A stretch of 64,000 nucleotides of DNA from Aequorivita sp. H23M31 (GCF_004022485.1 NZ_CP034951.1:2790001-2854000); one strand, 5' to 3'. Positions 9,109 through 18,500 are shown, counted from the stretch's first letter. A program made the numbers and translations. The notes: generated from the sequence alone by a model not told the origin.

Positions 9109-9686
9109 ACCAAGGTAAGCTGTAAGTGCTCATAAACTCCGTTTCCCAATTTTTTAGTGCCGACAGATTTATACCCCAACGACGAATATAATTTTTTGGC
9201 ATGGGGGTTATTTAAATCCACCAATAATCCAATTTTTTTATGTCCTTCGGCAGCCGATTTCATTTGGATAGCTCGTAAAAGTTTCTTTCCTATTCCTTTT
9301 CCTTGATAAGTTGGATATACACTAATCGTATCAATATAAACTTCTCCTTCCATCGTTTCATTTTCAATTACTAAATCGCGCACATTGTAGTTCTCCGAAA
9401 TGTATTTTAGAAATGGCTCTCTGTATTCCGGCAATAGGGCTCCGTCATAAGCAATAATAGATCCTTCAATCTCATTGTTTTCTTCATAAACCAAACAATT
9501 CTCAAAGCTATACTGATTCCCTGATTGTTGGAAAAAGTTTTCAAACAAGGGATAGGTTTCTAAGGGATTTTTAGTATTGGCAAAGGTGCAGGCCAAATCT
9601 TCCATCGCTTGAACTATTAAAGGAGCAACCGATTTATAATCTGTGGGTTCCGCTTTCCTTATATGTGGAAATAAAAATGTATTCAT
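9105..9686 (-). CDS. GNAT-family N-acetyltransferase
   Basis: A protein of 193 residues with a single GNAT domain. Motif A, binding acetyl-CoA, is Y-Q-G-K-G-I-G-K-K-L at residues 127-136, preceded by the strand I-D-T-I-S-V; motif B follows with H-A-K-K-L-Y-S-S-L-G-Y-K. The enzyme should move an acetyl group from acetyl-CoA to a small molecule or protein in the cytoplasm, and the acceptor cannot be predicted. The gene stands alone, convergent with ferritin; the two stop codons overlap in TTAG. Confidence 0.8.
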   Translation of the reverse strand: MNTFLFPHIRKAEPTDYKSVAPLIVQAMEDLACTFANTKNPLETYPLFENFFQQSGNQYSFENCLVYEENNEIEGSIIAYDGALLPEYREPFLKYISENYNVRDLVIENETMEGEVYIDTISVYPTYQGKGIGKKLLRAIQMKSAAEGHKKIGLLVDLNNPHAKKLYSSLGYKSVGTKKLGNGVYEHLQLTLV

Positions 9687-9859
9687 AGCACAAAATTAAA
9701 TTAAAATATAAAGCTACGCCCAGTTATAGAATGTTTTGGCATTTCGGCAAATTTTAATTGTGGCCTACTATAAATTTTATTTCGATTCCTAACATTTTGT
9801 TATAGACTAGGTAGGGTTCTTAATTACGGCGTACCTTTAGTTTATAAATCCCACTACCC

Positions 9860-10069
9860 ATGAAAGCAGAGAAAAATGAGAAGAAGAATTCCCAGCAAAA
9901 GCCTGAAGATGCTGAAAAGCAAAATGCACAACAGGAAAGGGAATACAGAAAACAAAAACATACTTCAAAAGATTACCCAGACCAGCCTACTGGACCCGAG
10001 GCTATTGAAAAATTTGACGATATCCAAAAGAAACACAAGAAGAAAAAAGGTAGTCCCGAAGAAGAATAA
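9860..10069 (+). CDS. Small charged hypothetical protein
   Basis: A 69-residue very hydrophilic protein, rich in lysine, glutamate and glutamine, without cysteine, tryptophan or a membrane segment. It is likely disordered, with a basic K-K-H-K-K-K-K-G cluster before an acidic end. A near-match to the -7 promoter box (TACCTTTA at 9833-9840) lies 20 bases upstream, which favours a real gene. I do not recognise a family, and an overlapping frame from 9876 shows no protein character. Function unknown. Confidence 0.5.
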   Translation: MKAEKNEKKNSQQKPEDAEKQNAQQEREYRKQKHTSKDYPDQPTGPEAIEKFDDIQKKHKKKKGSPEEE

Positions 10070-10329
10070 CCCTGAAATAAAAATGTATTCTGAGATTTTA
10101 AAAAGAATTGTGAGACTTAAAACTGTAATAAAATAATCCCTTTACATTGAATTTTTGAATGGTGTAATCATTTCAAGTCTTGCAAAAAATCCCCTTGAAT
10201 ACTTTAAATTTTTGATGAACTTCTCGCGCTGATTTTATATTTCTTTTCAACATTAGTTAGCGGCAAAACCTTCTATTCTTTTTAATTCATTTCAAAATTG
10301 CTAACTTTCTTTCTTAAACTTTTTATGTA

Positions 10330-10830
10330 ATGAGTCGAGGTTTTGTGAAAGAGGGAGATCAAGAAGAAACTCCCATTATTCCATCAAGAGCTGCCCTTCC
10401 GGAAGGCGCAATTAATTATGTTACATCCTTTGGAATGGAACAATTATTGGGCGAAAGAACCGATTTGGAAAACCAGATAACCAACCTTTCAACTGAAAAT
10501 GAAACTGAGCGACGACGCGAATTAGCTATTTTAAACGGGAAATTGGATCTTCTCCAAGAACGTATCGCTAGCGCACGAGTTTTGGATATAGAACAACAGC
10601 GCAAGGATGAAATTCGATTTGGAGCTACCGTAACTTATAAAATGTTGGCCAATAATATGGTTAATACCATACAAATTGTTGGAGTGGACGAAGCTGATCT
10701 AAAGCTCAAGAAAATTGCATTTGTCGCCCCAATTGTCGTTGCAATGACCGGTCATAAAGAGGGAGATGTTATCGACTTTAAGTTAGGTGGTGAAATTAGA
10801 AAAATTATAATTCTAAAAATTGAGTATTAG
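10330..10830 (+). CDS. GreA/GreB-family transcription elongation factor
   Basis: A protein of 166 residues in the GreB-like layout: an N-terminal S-R-G-F-V-K-E and I-P-S-R-A-A-L-P segment, a coiled coil at residues 35-85, and a C-terminal FKBP-like GreA/GreB domain (residues 95-166) with T-G-H-K-E-G-D-V-I-D-F. Gre factors enter the secondary channel of RNA polymerase and stimulate cleavage of backtracked transcripts. The coil tip reads S-T-E-N-E-T-E-R-R-R-E, not the canonical G-D-x-x-E-N-A pattern, so the acidic pair that places the magnesium may be altered. It may therefore be a Gre-like regulator and not a true cleavage factor. Confidence 0.8.
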   Translation: MSRGFVKEGDQEETPIIPSRAALPEGAINYVTSFGMEQLLGERTDLENQITNLSTENETERRRELAILNGKLDLLQERIASARVLDIEQQRKDEIRFGATVTYKMLANNMVNTIQIVGVDEADLKLKKIAFVAPIVVAMTGHKEGDVIDFKLGGEIRKIIILKIEY

Positions 10831-10864
10831 AATGTTCGAAACCTAGATTTCTTTCAGAATAGAA

Positions 10865-12439
10865 TTATTCCTTCTCTTCTCGCTTAAAATCCAAATCTTG
10901 GTAGTCGTAACTGAAATCGGTTAAAGGCGAAATAGGGCTCATTTTAAACCCTTCAGCTTTCCCTTCAACATTAAGATCGAAGTTAACAAAAGCATCCGCT
11001 TTCAAAGCGGGATCATTCCAGCGAACCACGAAAGTCGTGCCTTTATAGTAAGTCATTTTTCCAGTTAAATCAGACGATTTTTCAGATTTAAAATGCAGGC
11101 CATCCTTTTGGTTGCTAACAATAACTTCCCCAAACCATGGGTCTTTATAGGTGCCAACATAATCTGTTGGATTTGGTTTTGGAACTTTGCTTTTTATTTG
11201 AGCTTGGATGTCCTTTTCAAGTTGTGAAACAATGCTGTCTTCCCGACTTTCCGCTTCGAGTCTTCTTTCATTATATTCTTTAACCCTGTCCTTACCCTTA
11301 ATTCCAAAATAGCTGTCCTTTATGGAGTTCGAAATAGCAGTAAAAGCAGCTCCTGATTGTTGATTAGTCAATATTATAATTCCTAAATCTAAATCAGGAA
11401 ACATGATTACTTGGCTCACGATTCCTAGCAATCCTCCGGTATGCGTAACCTGAAAGTTTCCGTCTATGTCACTTAAAAACCAACCAAGACCATACGCTGT
11501 AAAATGGGTGTTATAAGGCCATTTTCCACTTCTAACTATGGTTTGGGGCGTCCACATTTCGCGGTGTACTTTTTCACTAAAGAGACTGTCTTTTAGTTTT
11601 TCACCGTATTTACCCTTATCTAACTGTGCTTGAACCCACTTGCTCATGTCGTTTATAGAGGCATAAATTCCCGCTGCAGGAGTGGCAATTTGTGTGAAGG
11701 TATTTGTTGTAATTTCCAGCTTTCCATTAACGGGAGCATGCCCATCAATCCGATTTGGATCTGCATCAATCTCGGGGATGGACAGTTTGGAGCGAGTCAT
11801 TTTTAAAGGCTCAAAAAAGTTTTTTCTTATATAATCATCGTAATCCTCTCCCGAAACACGAGCGACAATTTCTCCGGCCACTATATATAGCAAATTGTCA
11901 TAATCATACTTTGATCGAAAAGAGGAAACCGGTTTTAAGTAACGTAGATTATGAATCATTTCCTTTTTGGTCGTAGTGTTTGAAGCCGGGAAAACCATAA
12001 GATCGCCCGCTCCCAAACCTAAACCACTCCTGTGGGTTATTAAATCGCGAACGGTGAATTCATTTGTAACGTAAGCATCATAGAGTTTAAAATCAGGAAT
12101 GATATCGGTTACCTTAGTATCCCAATTCAACTTTCCCTTATCCACAAGTTGTCCGAGAGCAGCCGTTGTAAATGCCTTGGTATTGGAAGCCACTCCGAAA
12201 AGAGTATTCTCATTTACTTTTTCTTTCGTTTTAATGGAACGGATGCCATAAGTGTTTTTATGATAAATTTTGCCATCCTTTAAAACCGCCACAGCCATTC
12301 CCGGAACATCAAAAGTTTTCATGGTTTTCTCCACCAAACTATCAATTTGAGAAGGGCTTAAAGCTTGTGCAAATAGGGATAAATTAAGGAAAAAGAGGAG
12401 AATTGAAAGATTTAAATTTTTCACTGCTGCTGGTTTCAT
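10865..12439 (-). CDS. Secreted serine hydrolase, class C beta-lactamase-like, with DUF3471 domain
   Basis: A protein of 524 residues with a signal peptide (to about residue 25, ending F-A-Q). The beta-lactamase/D-Ala-D-Ala carboxypeptidase-like domain shows S85-N-T-K88 (SxxK nucleophile), Y180-D-N182 (YxN) and the H-T-G-G segment near residue 335. A C-terminal DUF3471-type domain follows (P-T-D-Y-V-G-T-Y-K-D-P-W-F-G-E at about 408-422). Such proteins act in the periplasm as esterases or peptidases on unknown substrates; true beta-lactam resistance is not implied. It is monocistronic, 67 bases upstream of yggS on the same strand. Confidence 0.82.
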   Translation of the reverse strand: MKPAAVKNLNLSILLFFLNLSLFAQALSPSQIDSLVEKTMKTFDVPGMAVAVLKDGKIYHKNTYGIRSIKTKEKVNENTLFGVASNTKAFTTAALGQLVDKGKLNWDTKVTDIIPDFKLYDAYVTNEFTVRDLITHRSGLGLGAGDLMVFPASNTTTKKEMIHNLRYLKPVSSFRSKYDYDNLLYIVAGEIVARVSGEDYDDYIRKNFFEPLKMTRSKLSIPEIDADPNRIDGHAPVNGKLEITTNTFTQIATPAAGIYASINDMSKWVQAQLDKGKYGEKLKDSLFSEKVHREMWTPQTIVRSGKWPYNTHFTAYGLGWFLSDIDGNFQVTHTGGLLGIVSQVIMFPDLDLGIIILTNQQSGAAFTAISNSIKDSYFGIKGKDRVKEYNERRLEAESREDSIVSQLEKDIQAQIKSKVPKPNPTDYVGTYKDPWFGEVIVSNQKDGLHFKSEKSSDLTGKMTYYKGTTFVVRWNDPALKADAFVNFDLNVEGKAEGFKMSPISPLTDFSYDYQDLDFKREEKE

Positions 12440-12506
12440 ATTCCGGATTTTTTAACGGGTTTAAAGATATTGAATATAATTTTCTCTAGTCTCCAGTCTC
12501 CAGTCT

Positions 12507-13238
12507 CTAATTCCGCTCATTCCAATAATAGCTATCCGGAAACGGTCTTTGTCCAAAAATTGCCGTACCCACCCTAATCATCGTGCTGCCCTCTTCAATA
12601 GCAAGTTCCAAATCGTTAGACATGCCCATTGATAGCTCATCGAATGATGCATTCGGCAATTCAAGAGCTTGGGATTTTAATTGGATTTCTTTCAACAATT
12701 TAAAGCAGTCCCGCACTTTTTCATCTTGTGAAGATAGTAGACCAATTGTCATTAAACCCTTTATATGCAGACGGGGAAATTCCGAAACCTGTTTTATAAA
12801 TTCAATAGCTCTTTCAGGTGCTATTCCAAATTTGCTTTTCTCAAAAGAGGTGTTCACTTGAATGAAGATATCAATATTCCTTCCGTCATATTCGCAACGG
12901 TTTTGGAGCTTGTTGGCTAGTTTAATGCGATCCACCGATTGGATTACATCGGCAAACTTTAATGCATATTTTATTTTGTTGGTCTGGAGATGGCCGATTA
13001 TATGCCACTCACACCTATTTTCTTTTAAAACTTCATATTTTTCCATTGCTTCCATCACCTTGTTCTCTCCTAAAAGCGAATATCCTTCATCTATAGCGAA
13101 CTGTATATTTTCTACCGAAACCGTCTTAGTGGCCAAAAGCAATTTTACCTCGTTTTTATTTCTATTGGAAAGGTCACAAGCCCTATTAATTCTTTTTTGA
13201 ATTATTTTAAGATTGTTTTTTATGATATCGCTCTCCAT
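12507..13238 (-). CDS. YggS/PROSC-family PLP homeostasis protein
   Basis: A protein of 243 residues from the ATG at 13238. Ten further in-frame codons upstream, starting at 13268, add a basic stretch foreign to the family. The TIM-barrel alanine-racemase-like fold is marked by L-L-A-T-K-T-V with PLP-lysine K38, then G-E-N-K-V-M-E-A, W-H-I-I-G-H-L-Q-T-N-K, and the C-terminal S-M-G-M-S-N-D-L-E-L-A-I. YggS proteins bind pyridoxal phosphate without known catalysis and balance PLP and amino acid pools. There is no proC next door as in many bacteria. Confidence 0.88.
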   Translation of the reverse strand: MESDIIKNNLKIIQKRINRACDLSNRNKNEVKLLLATKTVSVENIQFAIDEGYSLLGENKVMEAMEKYEVLKENRCEWHIIGHLQTNKIKYALKFADVIQSVDRIKLANKLQNRCEYDGRNIDIFIQVNTSFEKSKFGIAPERAIEFIKQVSEFPRLHIKGLMTIGLLSSQDEKVRDCFKLLKEIQLKSQALELPNASFDELSMGMSNDLELAIEEGSTMIRVGTAIFGQRPFPDSYYWNERN

Positions 13239-13413
13239 CCTAATTTTCTTTCTATTGAACGGTATCAAAGTTAGCCTATTTTAAATGCCTTCGCGAATTT
13301 CCTGCTAGGTTTCTGGTTCAAATCGGGGTAAAGGATTTTTATAAAAATTTTATGTGGGCCATGTATTTTTTTAAACTAATTTTATCCCCGATTAATATTA
13401 ATTCCATAAAGTT

Positions 13414-14286
13414 ATGAGGGAAAATGTAATCTCTGCTTTAATAATTGTAGGTGTGCTGGTAATAGTGGGCGTACTTTGGTTTGCTTATGAAAATCCCGCA
13501 TTGAACCCAAGGTTGAAAGAAGAAAGCTACACCATAGTTAGAAAATGGGACGTACCCAAGGAATTGGAGGAGATTTCAGGAATCACTTATCTTTCAGATA
13601 ATAAAATAGTATGTGTGCAGGATGAAGAGGGAATATTGTTCATATTCAATCTTGATACAGATTTGATCGAAAAGCAAATAAACTTTGCCAAATCGGGAGA
13701 TTATGAGGGCTTGGCTATTATCGACAGTACAGCCTTTATAGTTGAGAGCAGTGGAAAAATTTTTGAAGTGAGCAATTATTTAAGCATAGACTTTCACACG
13801 GAAGTATATCAAACTCCATTTTCGGGAAAAAATAATCTAGAATCCCTCACAGCCGATCCGAAAAATAACAGACTGTTGTTGGCCGTAAAGGACGTCGATC
13901 CGAATAGCAAATCATATAAAGGAATATATGCCTTTGATCTAGAATCGAAAAAAATAGATTCAAAACCAATTTTTAAAATTAATCTCGACGATCCTATCTT
14001 TAGAGGTAAAAATGGCTCGTCCGATAATGAGCGCCACGGTCAATTTTATCCTTCTGAAATTGCAATAAATCCCGTAGATGGAAATATCTACATTCTTGAA
14101 GGAAAAGATCCGAAGTTGCTGATTATGGATTCAAATGAAAAGTTATTACAACTTCATACCTTAAATAGGGAATCCTTTCCGCAACCCGAAGGAATGACCT
14201 TTGCGCCTGACGGCACCCTATATATCTCCAATGAAGGAAAAAAGGGAATGGCAAATATTATGGAAGTTGAATTGAAAAAGAAGTGA
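13414..14286 (+). CDS. SdiA-regulated-domain membrane-anchored protein
   Basis: A protein of 290 residues with an N-terminal membrane helix (residues 5-25) and a beta-propeller body of the SdiA-regulated (YjiK-like) family: W-D-V-P-K-E-L-E-E-I-S-G-I-T-Y near 45-59, D-Y-E-G-L-A-I near 103-109, N-L-E-S-L-T-A-D-P at about 137, and a final P-E-G-M-T-F-A-P-D-G-T-L-Y-I-S-N-E-G-K blade. It should face the periplasm. The function is not established; relatives resemble phytase-like or strictosidine-synthase-like propellers. It is a single gene with no operon partner. Confidence 0.78.
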   Translation: MRENVISALIIVGVLVIVGVLWFAYENPALNPRLKEESYTIVRKWDVPKELEEISGITYLSDNKIVCVQDEEGILFIFNLDTDLIEKQINFAKSGDYEGLAIIDSTAFIVESSGKIFEVSNYLSIDFHTEVYQTPFSGKNNLESLTADPKNNRLLLAVKDVDPNSKSYKGIYAFDLESKKIDSKPIFKINLDDPIFRGKNGSSDNERHGQFYPSEIAINPVDGNIYILEGKDPKLLIMDSNEKLLQLHTLNRESFPQPEGMTFAPDGTLYISNEGKKGMANIMEVELKKK

Positions 14287-14421
14287 TCTTTTTAGTGGGT
14301 CGAGGTAGTCGGTGGTGTGTAGAAGTTGGTGATCATTGTTAAATGGAATCACTTTAAAGATTATTACTTTATTGGGTTTTGAAACAATAGGTTCATTTCC
14401 CATCCAAAAATATAAAGGTAG

Positions 14422-14570
14422 AACAAATCTTTGTCCCATAAGGAACAACATATCGGTCGGTAGCTTTCAAATTATAAGGCAGGCAAATTTTCGTCCCGTT
14501 AGGGTCAAAATATCCGTAACACAGATGTGCAAAAGATTCCTGTTTCTTTAGGTACAGAATATATTGGGAT
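14422..14570. repeat. Decayed dispersed repeat, about three degenerate copies
   Basis: Within the 361-base gap between the SdiA-regulated gene and the threonine dehydrogenase gene lie three degenerate copies of an element containing TCCC-N2-TA-G-G and ATAT(C)-GG. The first two copies (from 14422 and 14482) are spaced exactly 60 bases apart by their GTCCC cores at 14433 and 14493. The third (about 14529-14568) follows after 49 bases and is more worn. Read on the minus strand, they give the repeated peptide patterns D-P-N-G-T-K-I-C and V-P-Y-G-T-K-I-C. Elements of this GTCCC-type are scattered in Bacteroidota intergenic DNA. The rest of the gap shows nothing clear. Confidence 0.55.
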
Positions 14571-14647
14571 TTGATATTGTGTGCCAAGGAAAACCAAGTA
14601 AATCAAACCTTGAATTTTGCTTTCTTCCTTGACGATAAATAAAATCC

Positions 14648-15598
14648 TTATTCTTTGTCTGTCTTAAGATTCTTGAGCATAATTTCGGTCATTTCGTCTA
14701 GGGATATTTTGCTTTCCCAACCCCAATCTGCACGCGCTTCGCTATCATCTATACTTTGGGGCCAACTATCGGCAATTGCCTGTCGGAAATCTGGCTCGTA
14801 ACTTATTGTAAACTCAGGGATGAGCTTCTGAATACTTTCTGTAATTTCTTCAGGATTAAAACTCATTCCAGAAAGATTATAAGAGTTTCTTATTTTGATA
14901 TTGGCCTTGTCGGTTTCCATAATATTTACGGTAGCTTGAATAGCATCATCCATAAACATCATAGGCAGGGTAGTTTCTGCATTTAGAAAACAAATATAGG
15001 ATTTGTGTTTTAACGCTTTATGGTAGATATCTACCGCATAATCTGTTGTTCCGCCGCCAGGCAAGGTTTTGTAGCTAATAAGACCCGGATAGCGAATGCT
15101 CCTAACATCTACACCATAACGGTTGTAGTAGTATTCGCACCAACGCTCGCCAGTTTGCTTGCTTATTCCGTAAACTGTGCTAGGTTCCATTACCGTTCGT
15201 TGCGGAGTATCAACTTTAGGGGTTGTGGATCCAAATACAGCGATGCTGGATGGCCAGAAAACCTTATCTATTTTCTTTTCTTTAGCCAAATTTAAAACGT
15301 GAAAAAGGGAATTCATATTAAGATTCCATGCTTTCATGGGAGACTTTTCTGCAGTAGCTGAAAGCATTGCCGCCATTAGATAGACATCAGTAATTTCATG
15401 ACGAATAACGACTTCTTGAATGGCATCATAATCCATTGCATCCAGGATTTCAAATGGACCGCTCTTCATAAACTCTTTATCACCTTTATGGATGTCGCTT
15501 GCAATTACTTTGTGGCTGCCATATTTAGAACGCAGAAAAGCAGTTAGCTCTGTACCAATCTGCCCGCAGGCACCAATTATCAATATTCGTTTCTTCAT
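14648..15598 (-). CDS. tdh: L-threonine 3-dehydrogenase, extended SDR type
   Basis: A protein of 316 residues from the ATG at 15598; an upstream ATG at 15625 adds nine unlikely residues before M-K-K-R-I-L-I-I-G. It shows the NAD-binding G9-A-C-G12-Q-I-G15, the segment M-A-A-M-L-S-A-T-A-E-K, P-S-S-I-A-V-F-G with the catalytic serine, Y143-G-I-S-K147, and R-Y-P-G-L-I-S-Y-K followed by G-G-G-T-T-D-Y-A. These features match the SDR threonine dehydrogenase described from Flavobacterium frigidimaris. That enzyme oxidises L-threonine with NAD to 2-amino-3-oxobutyrate in the cytoplasm. The usual partner Kbl is not in the window. Confidence 0.85.
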   Translation of the reverse strand: MKKRILIIGACGQIGTELTAFLRSKYGSHKVIASDIHKGDKEFMKSGPFEILDAMDYDAIQEVVIRHEITDVYLMAAMLSATAEKSPMKAWNLNMNSLFHVLNLAKEKKIDKVFWPSSIAVFGSTTPKVDTPQRTVMEPSTVYGISKQTGERWCEYYYNRYGVDVRSIRYPGLISYKTLPGGGTTDYAVDIYHKALKHKSYICFLNAETTLPMMFMDDAIQATVNIMETDKANIKIRNSYNLSGMSFNPEEITESIQKLIPEFTISYEPDFRQAIADSWPQSIDDSEARADWGWESKISLDEMTEIMLKNLKTDKE

Positions 15599-15686
15599 AA
15601 TTTGTTTTAAGAAAATAGGTTGCAAATGTACAAATTCCTAGAGCTTTCGGAGTTAAAAAAAAATATGTCATTTGTTTAATTACCAG

Positions 15687-15694
15687 TATCTTTG
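15687..15694 (+). promoter_or_regulatory. -7 promoter box (TATCTTTG)
   Basis: TATCTTTG is a perfect match to TANNTTTG and ends 17 bases before the ATG of the lipoprotein gene at 15712. No well-spaced -33 TTG is visible (the nearest is 12 bases upstream), so the call rests on the -7 box and its position. Confidence 0.45.
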
Positions 15695-15711
15695 CCCTGC
15701 TTAAAAATTTT

Positions 15712-16302
15712 ATGAAGTATATAGTTTTTCTTTTAGTGCTTGCTGGGATTGTTTTTTCATGTAAGAATTCTTCGGAAGAAAATGAGAATACAGACCCTCA
15801 ATACGAATCGGCTATTGTTTTTGGCGACACTACGTATAACTTTCCAGAACTTTCTATTCCTGCAAGAGAACAGGCTATTCAGTGGGGAGTGTTGGAAGAT
15901 CTTCTTTCCGTGACCAAAAAGCTTAACGGCAGTAATTTTCAGTCGCTTAAGAATCGCTCTGAGCAACTTACCGAATATTCCGATTCATTATTTAAGAAAA
16001 TACCCGATACCTTAAACACCAACCAGATTCGTAGTAGGTTGCTTGTTTTAAAAACACGCGCCGAACTTCTTAACCAAGTTGCCAATAGAGGAACATTGGA
16101 TTCAGCCGATATACAAAATTCCGTTATAGAGATGAATTCTGCGGTTAAAAATCTTATAGTGCACTTGAACGAAAAATTTCAAAAGGATAAGATTGATTCC
16201 CAGCGACAAGATAATGAGAGGAGGGAATTAAAAGCAAAAGAACGGTTTAGAGATTCGATAATGAATTTGGAACTTCAAGATAAGGAAAATAGAAAAATGT
16301 AA
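15712..16302 (+). CDS. Hypothetical lipoprotein with C-terminal coiled coil
   Basis: A protein of 196 residues with a lipoprotein signal peptide (lipobox V-F-S-C, C17). The mature part is mainly helical: residues 60-150 are amphipathic and leucine-rich, and the last 40 residues form a highly charged K/R/E/D coiled coil. No enzyme motif or known domain is visible. A good -7 promoter box lies just upstream, so it is probably its own transcription unit ahead of the M13 peptidase gene. It may be a periplasmic adaptor or stalk protein, but this is only a guess from shape. Confidence 0.65.
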   Translation: MKYIVFLLVLAGIVFSCKNSSEENENTDPQYESAIVFGDTTYNFPELSIPAREQAIQWGVLEDLLSVTKKLNGSNFQSLKNRSEQLTEYSDSLFKKIPDTLNTNQIRSRLLVLKTRAELLNQVANRGTLDSADIQNSVIEMNSAVKNLIVHLNEKFQKDKIDSQRQDNERRELKAKERFRDSIMNLELQDKENRKM

Positions 16303-16433
16303 CTTTTCTCTACTTTTTGCGACAAGTCTATTTCAAAAGTATTTAAAATAATTGCCCAATAAATAAACAAATCAACAGAAGGTGCATGGTTCGGGCACTT
16401 CATCTTCCCCAAAAAATAAACAAATAAGAACAA

Positions 16434-18500
16434 ATGAAAATTAAATTTTTAAAACCTGCCGTCGCTTTTGCAGTAATTATGGTGTCGGCTACTTCTTGTA
16501 AAGAAAAGGCTGAAGTTGCAAAAGCTGATACTGAAAGCCACGGAATTAACCTCCAAGATATGGACACTACTGTTAGTCCGAAGGTTGATTTCTACAATTA
16601 TGTAAACGGTAATTGGATGAAACACAATGAAATTCCCGATGACCAAACTAGTTGGGGGGGCTTTACTATCCTAAGAAAAAATACGGATGCCGATGTTTTG
16701 AATATTCTTGCGAAAGCTAAGGAGAGTGGAAAATATGCTGCGGATACGGATCAAGCCAAGGCGCTTATGATTTATGAAACCGAATTGGATACCGTTGCTA
16801 GAAACAAGGCTGGCATCGAGCCATTAAAACCAGCTCTTGAAAAAATCGCCTCCATGAACAGTATGGAGGATTTTCAAAAGTTGATCAGCGCGAATGCGGC
16901 GACTATTTCGCAGCCTTTTTTAGGCCTTGCTGCTTTTTCAAATCCAAGCAACAGTGCGATAAATTCCGCTTATATAACCCCTGGAGGATTGGGTCTTCCA
17001 GATCGTGATTTTTATACCAATATGGATCCAGCTTCAGTTAAAATCCGTGAGCAGTACGTAGATCACATAACTAGAATGCTTCAGTTTCTAGGAGATTCTG
17101 AAGAATCTGCACATAAACAGGCAGAAACTATTCTTGCTTTTGAAACTAAACTAGCCACTCCAAGATTGGATAAAGTTGCCAGCCGTGATTTTAGAAATTT
17201 CAATAATCCAAAAAGCATTTCAGAATTGCAGAAAATGGTTCCGGAAATTAAATGGGAACAAGCTTTTAAGGATATGGGAGTAACAAAGGAACTGGATACA
17301 GTTATTGTTATGCAACCAAAATATATGGAAACTTTAAATCAAATTTTCTCAAAACCTGATTTTGATACTTGGAAAACTGTAATCCGTTGGTCAACCTTAA
17401 ATAGTTCTGCTGGAATGCTAACTACTGAAATTGAGAAGGCCAATTTCGACTTTTATGCTACCACATTAAATGGAACCAAAAAACAAAAACCAGCTAACGA
17501 AAGAGCATTAGCCACAGTTAATGGAAGTGTGGGCGAAGCTTTGGGTAAACTGTATGTAGATGAAATGTTTCCTCCCGAAGCGAAAGCGAAGGCGGAGAAA
17601 ATGATTGAAAATGTTATCGCTGCCTACAAAGACCGTATCAATGCTTTGGATTGGATGAGCGATAGCACCAAGGTAAAAGCGATTGAAAAACTTGAAAAAT
17701 TCACCGTTAAGATTGGATATCCTGATAAATGGAAGGATTTTTCAACTATGGAAGTAAAAGAAGGAAATACTTTCTATGACAATATGGTGGCAGTTCAGAA
17801 ATGGGGTCTTACAGATAATCTTAATAGAATTGATGAGCCTGTTGATCGTACTGAATGGGGAATGAGTCCACAAACTGTAAATGCTTATTTCAATCCGTTT
17901 AATAATGAGATCGTTTTTCCTGCAGCAATCCTTCAACCTCCTTTCTACGATTACAAAGCAGATGAAGCCGTAAATTATGGTGGAATGGGCGCAGTAATCG
18001 GTCACGAAATCTCTCACGCGTTTGACGATAGTGGAGCTCGTTTTGATGCTAACGGAAACCTATCAAATTGGTGGACCGACAAGGACCTTGAAAACTTTAC
18101 CGAGCGGGGAAATAAACTAGCTGAACAGTATAGTAATGTTGAGGTTTTGGATAGCGTCCACATCAATGGAAAATTCACCTTAGGTGAAAACATTGGAGAC
18201 CTTGGTGGTGTTCTTGCTGCTTATGATGGTTTACAACGTTTTTATAAAGAAAACGGAAGACCGGATAATATTGATGGATTCACGCCAGAACAACGTTTCT
18301 TTATGAGCTGGGCCACAATATGGCGTACCAAAGCGAGGGAGGAAGCGATTCGCAATCAAGTAAAGACAGATCCACACTCTCCAGGAATGGTAAGAGCTAC
18401 CCAGCCTTTACTAAATGTCGATGCTTTCTATAAGGCATTTGATATTAAGGAAGGAGATCCAATGTATCTTGCTCCTGAGGATCGGGTTCGCATCTGGTAG
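16434..18500 (+). CDS. M13-family metallopeptidase lipoprotein (neprilysin/PepO-like)
   Basis: A protein of 688 residues, the usual length for M13 endopeptidases. A lipoprotein signal (C22) is followed by the N-terminal M13 domain (Y-N-Y-V-N-G-N-W at about 53-60) and the catalytic C-terminal domain: zinc motif H524-E-I-S-H528, then G-E-N-I-G-D-L-G-G with the third ligand glutamate about 60 residues later. N-A-Y-F-N-P and the final E-D-R-V-R-I-W are also family features. It should cut short peptides on the periplasmic or outer face. The gene is followed by a good terminator. Confidence 0.92.
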   Translation: MKIKFLKPAVAFAVIMVSATSCKEKAEVAKADTESHGINLQDMDTTVSPKVDFYNYVNGNWMKHNEIPDDQTSWGGFTILRKNTDADVLNILAKAKESGKYAADTDQAKALMIYETELDTVARNKAGIEPLKPALEKIASMNSMEDFQKLISANAATISQPFLGLAAFSNPSNSAINSAYITPGGLGLPDRDFYTNMDPASVKIREQYVDHITRMLQFLGDSEESAHKQAETILAFETKLATPRLDKVASRDFRNFNNPKSISELQKMVPEIKWEQAFKDMGVTKELDTVIVMQPKYMETLNQIFSKPDFDTWKTVIRWSTLNSSAGMLTTEIEKANFDFYATTLNGTKKQKPANERALATVNGSVGEALGKLYVDEMFPPEAKAKAEKMIENVIAAYKDRINALDWMSDSTKVKAIEKLEKFTVKIGYPDKWKDFSTMEVKEGNTFYDNMVAVQKWGLTDNLNRIDEPVDRTEWGMSPQTVNAYFNPFNNEIVFPAAILQPPFYDYKADEAVNYGGMGAVIGHEISHAFDDSGARFDANGNLSNWWTDKDLENFTERGNKLAEQYSNVEVLDSVHINGKFTLGENIGDLGGVLAAYDGLQRFYKENGRPDNIDGFTPEQRFFMSWATIWRTKAREEAIRNQVKTDPHSPGMVRATQPLLNVDAFYKAFDIKEGDPMYLAPEDRVRIW

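Noticed and set aside
9876..10136. An 86-codon frame overlapping the small charged protein gene
   Set aside because: It is a shifted frame; the frame from 9860 has better composition and a promoter-like box at the right distance.
10865..12439. The serine hydrolase as an antibiotic resistance beta-lactamase
   Set aside because: The domain layout with DUF3471 is that of general serine hydrolases or esterases of Bacteroidota; the SxxK fold alone does not show beta-lactamase activity.
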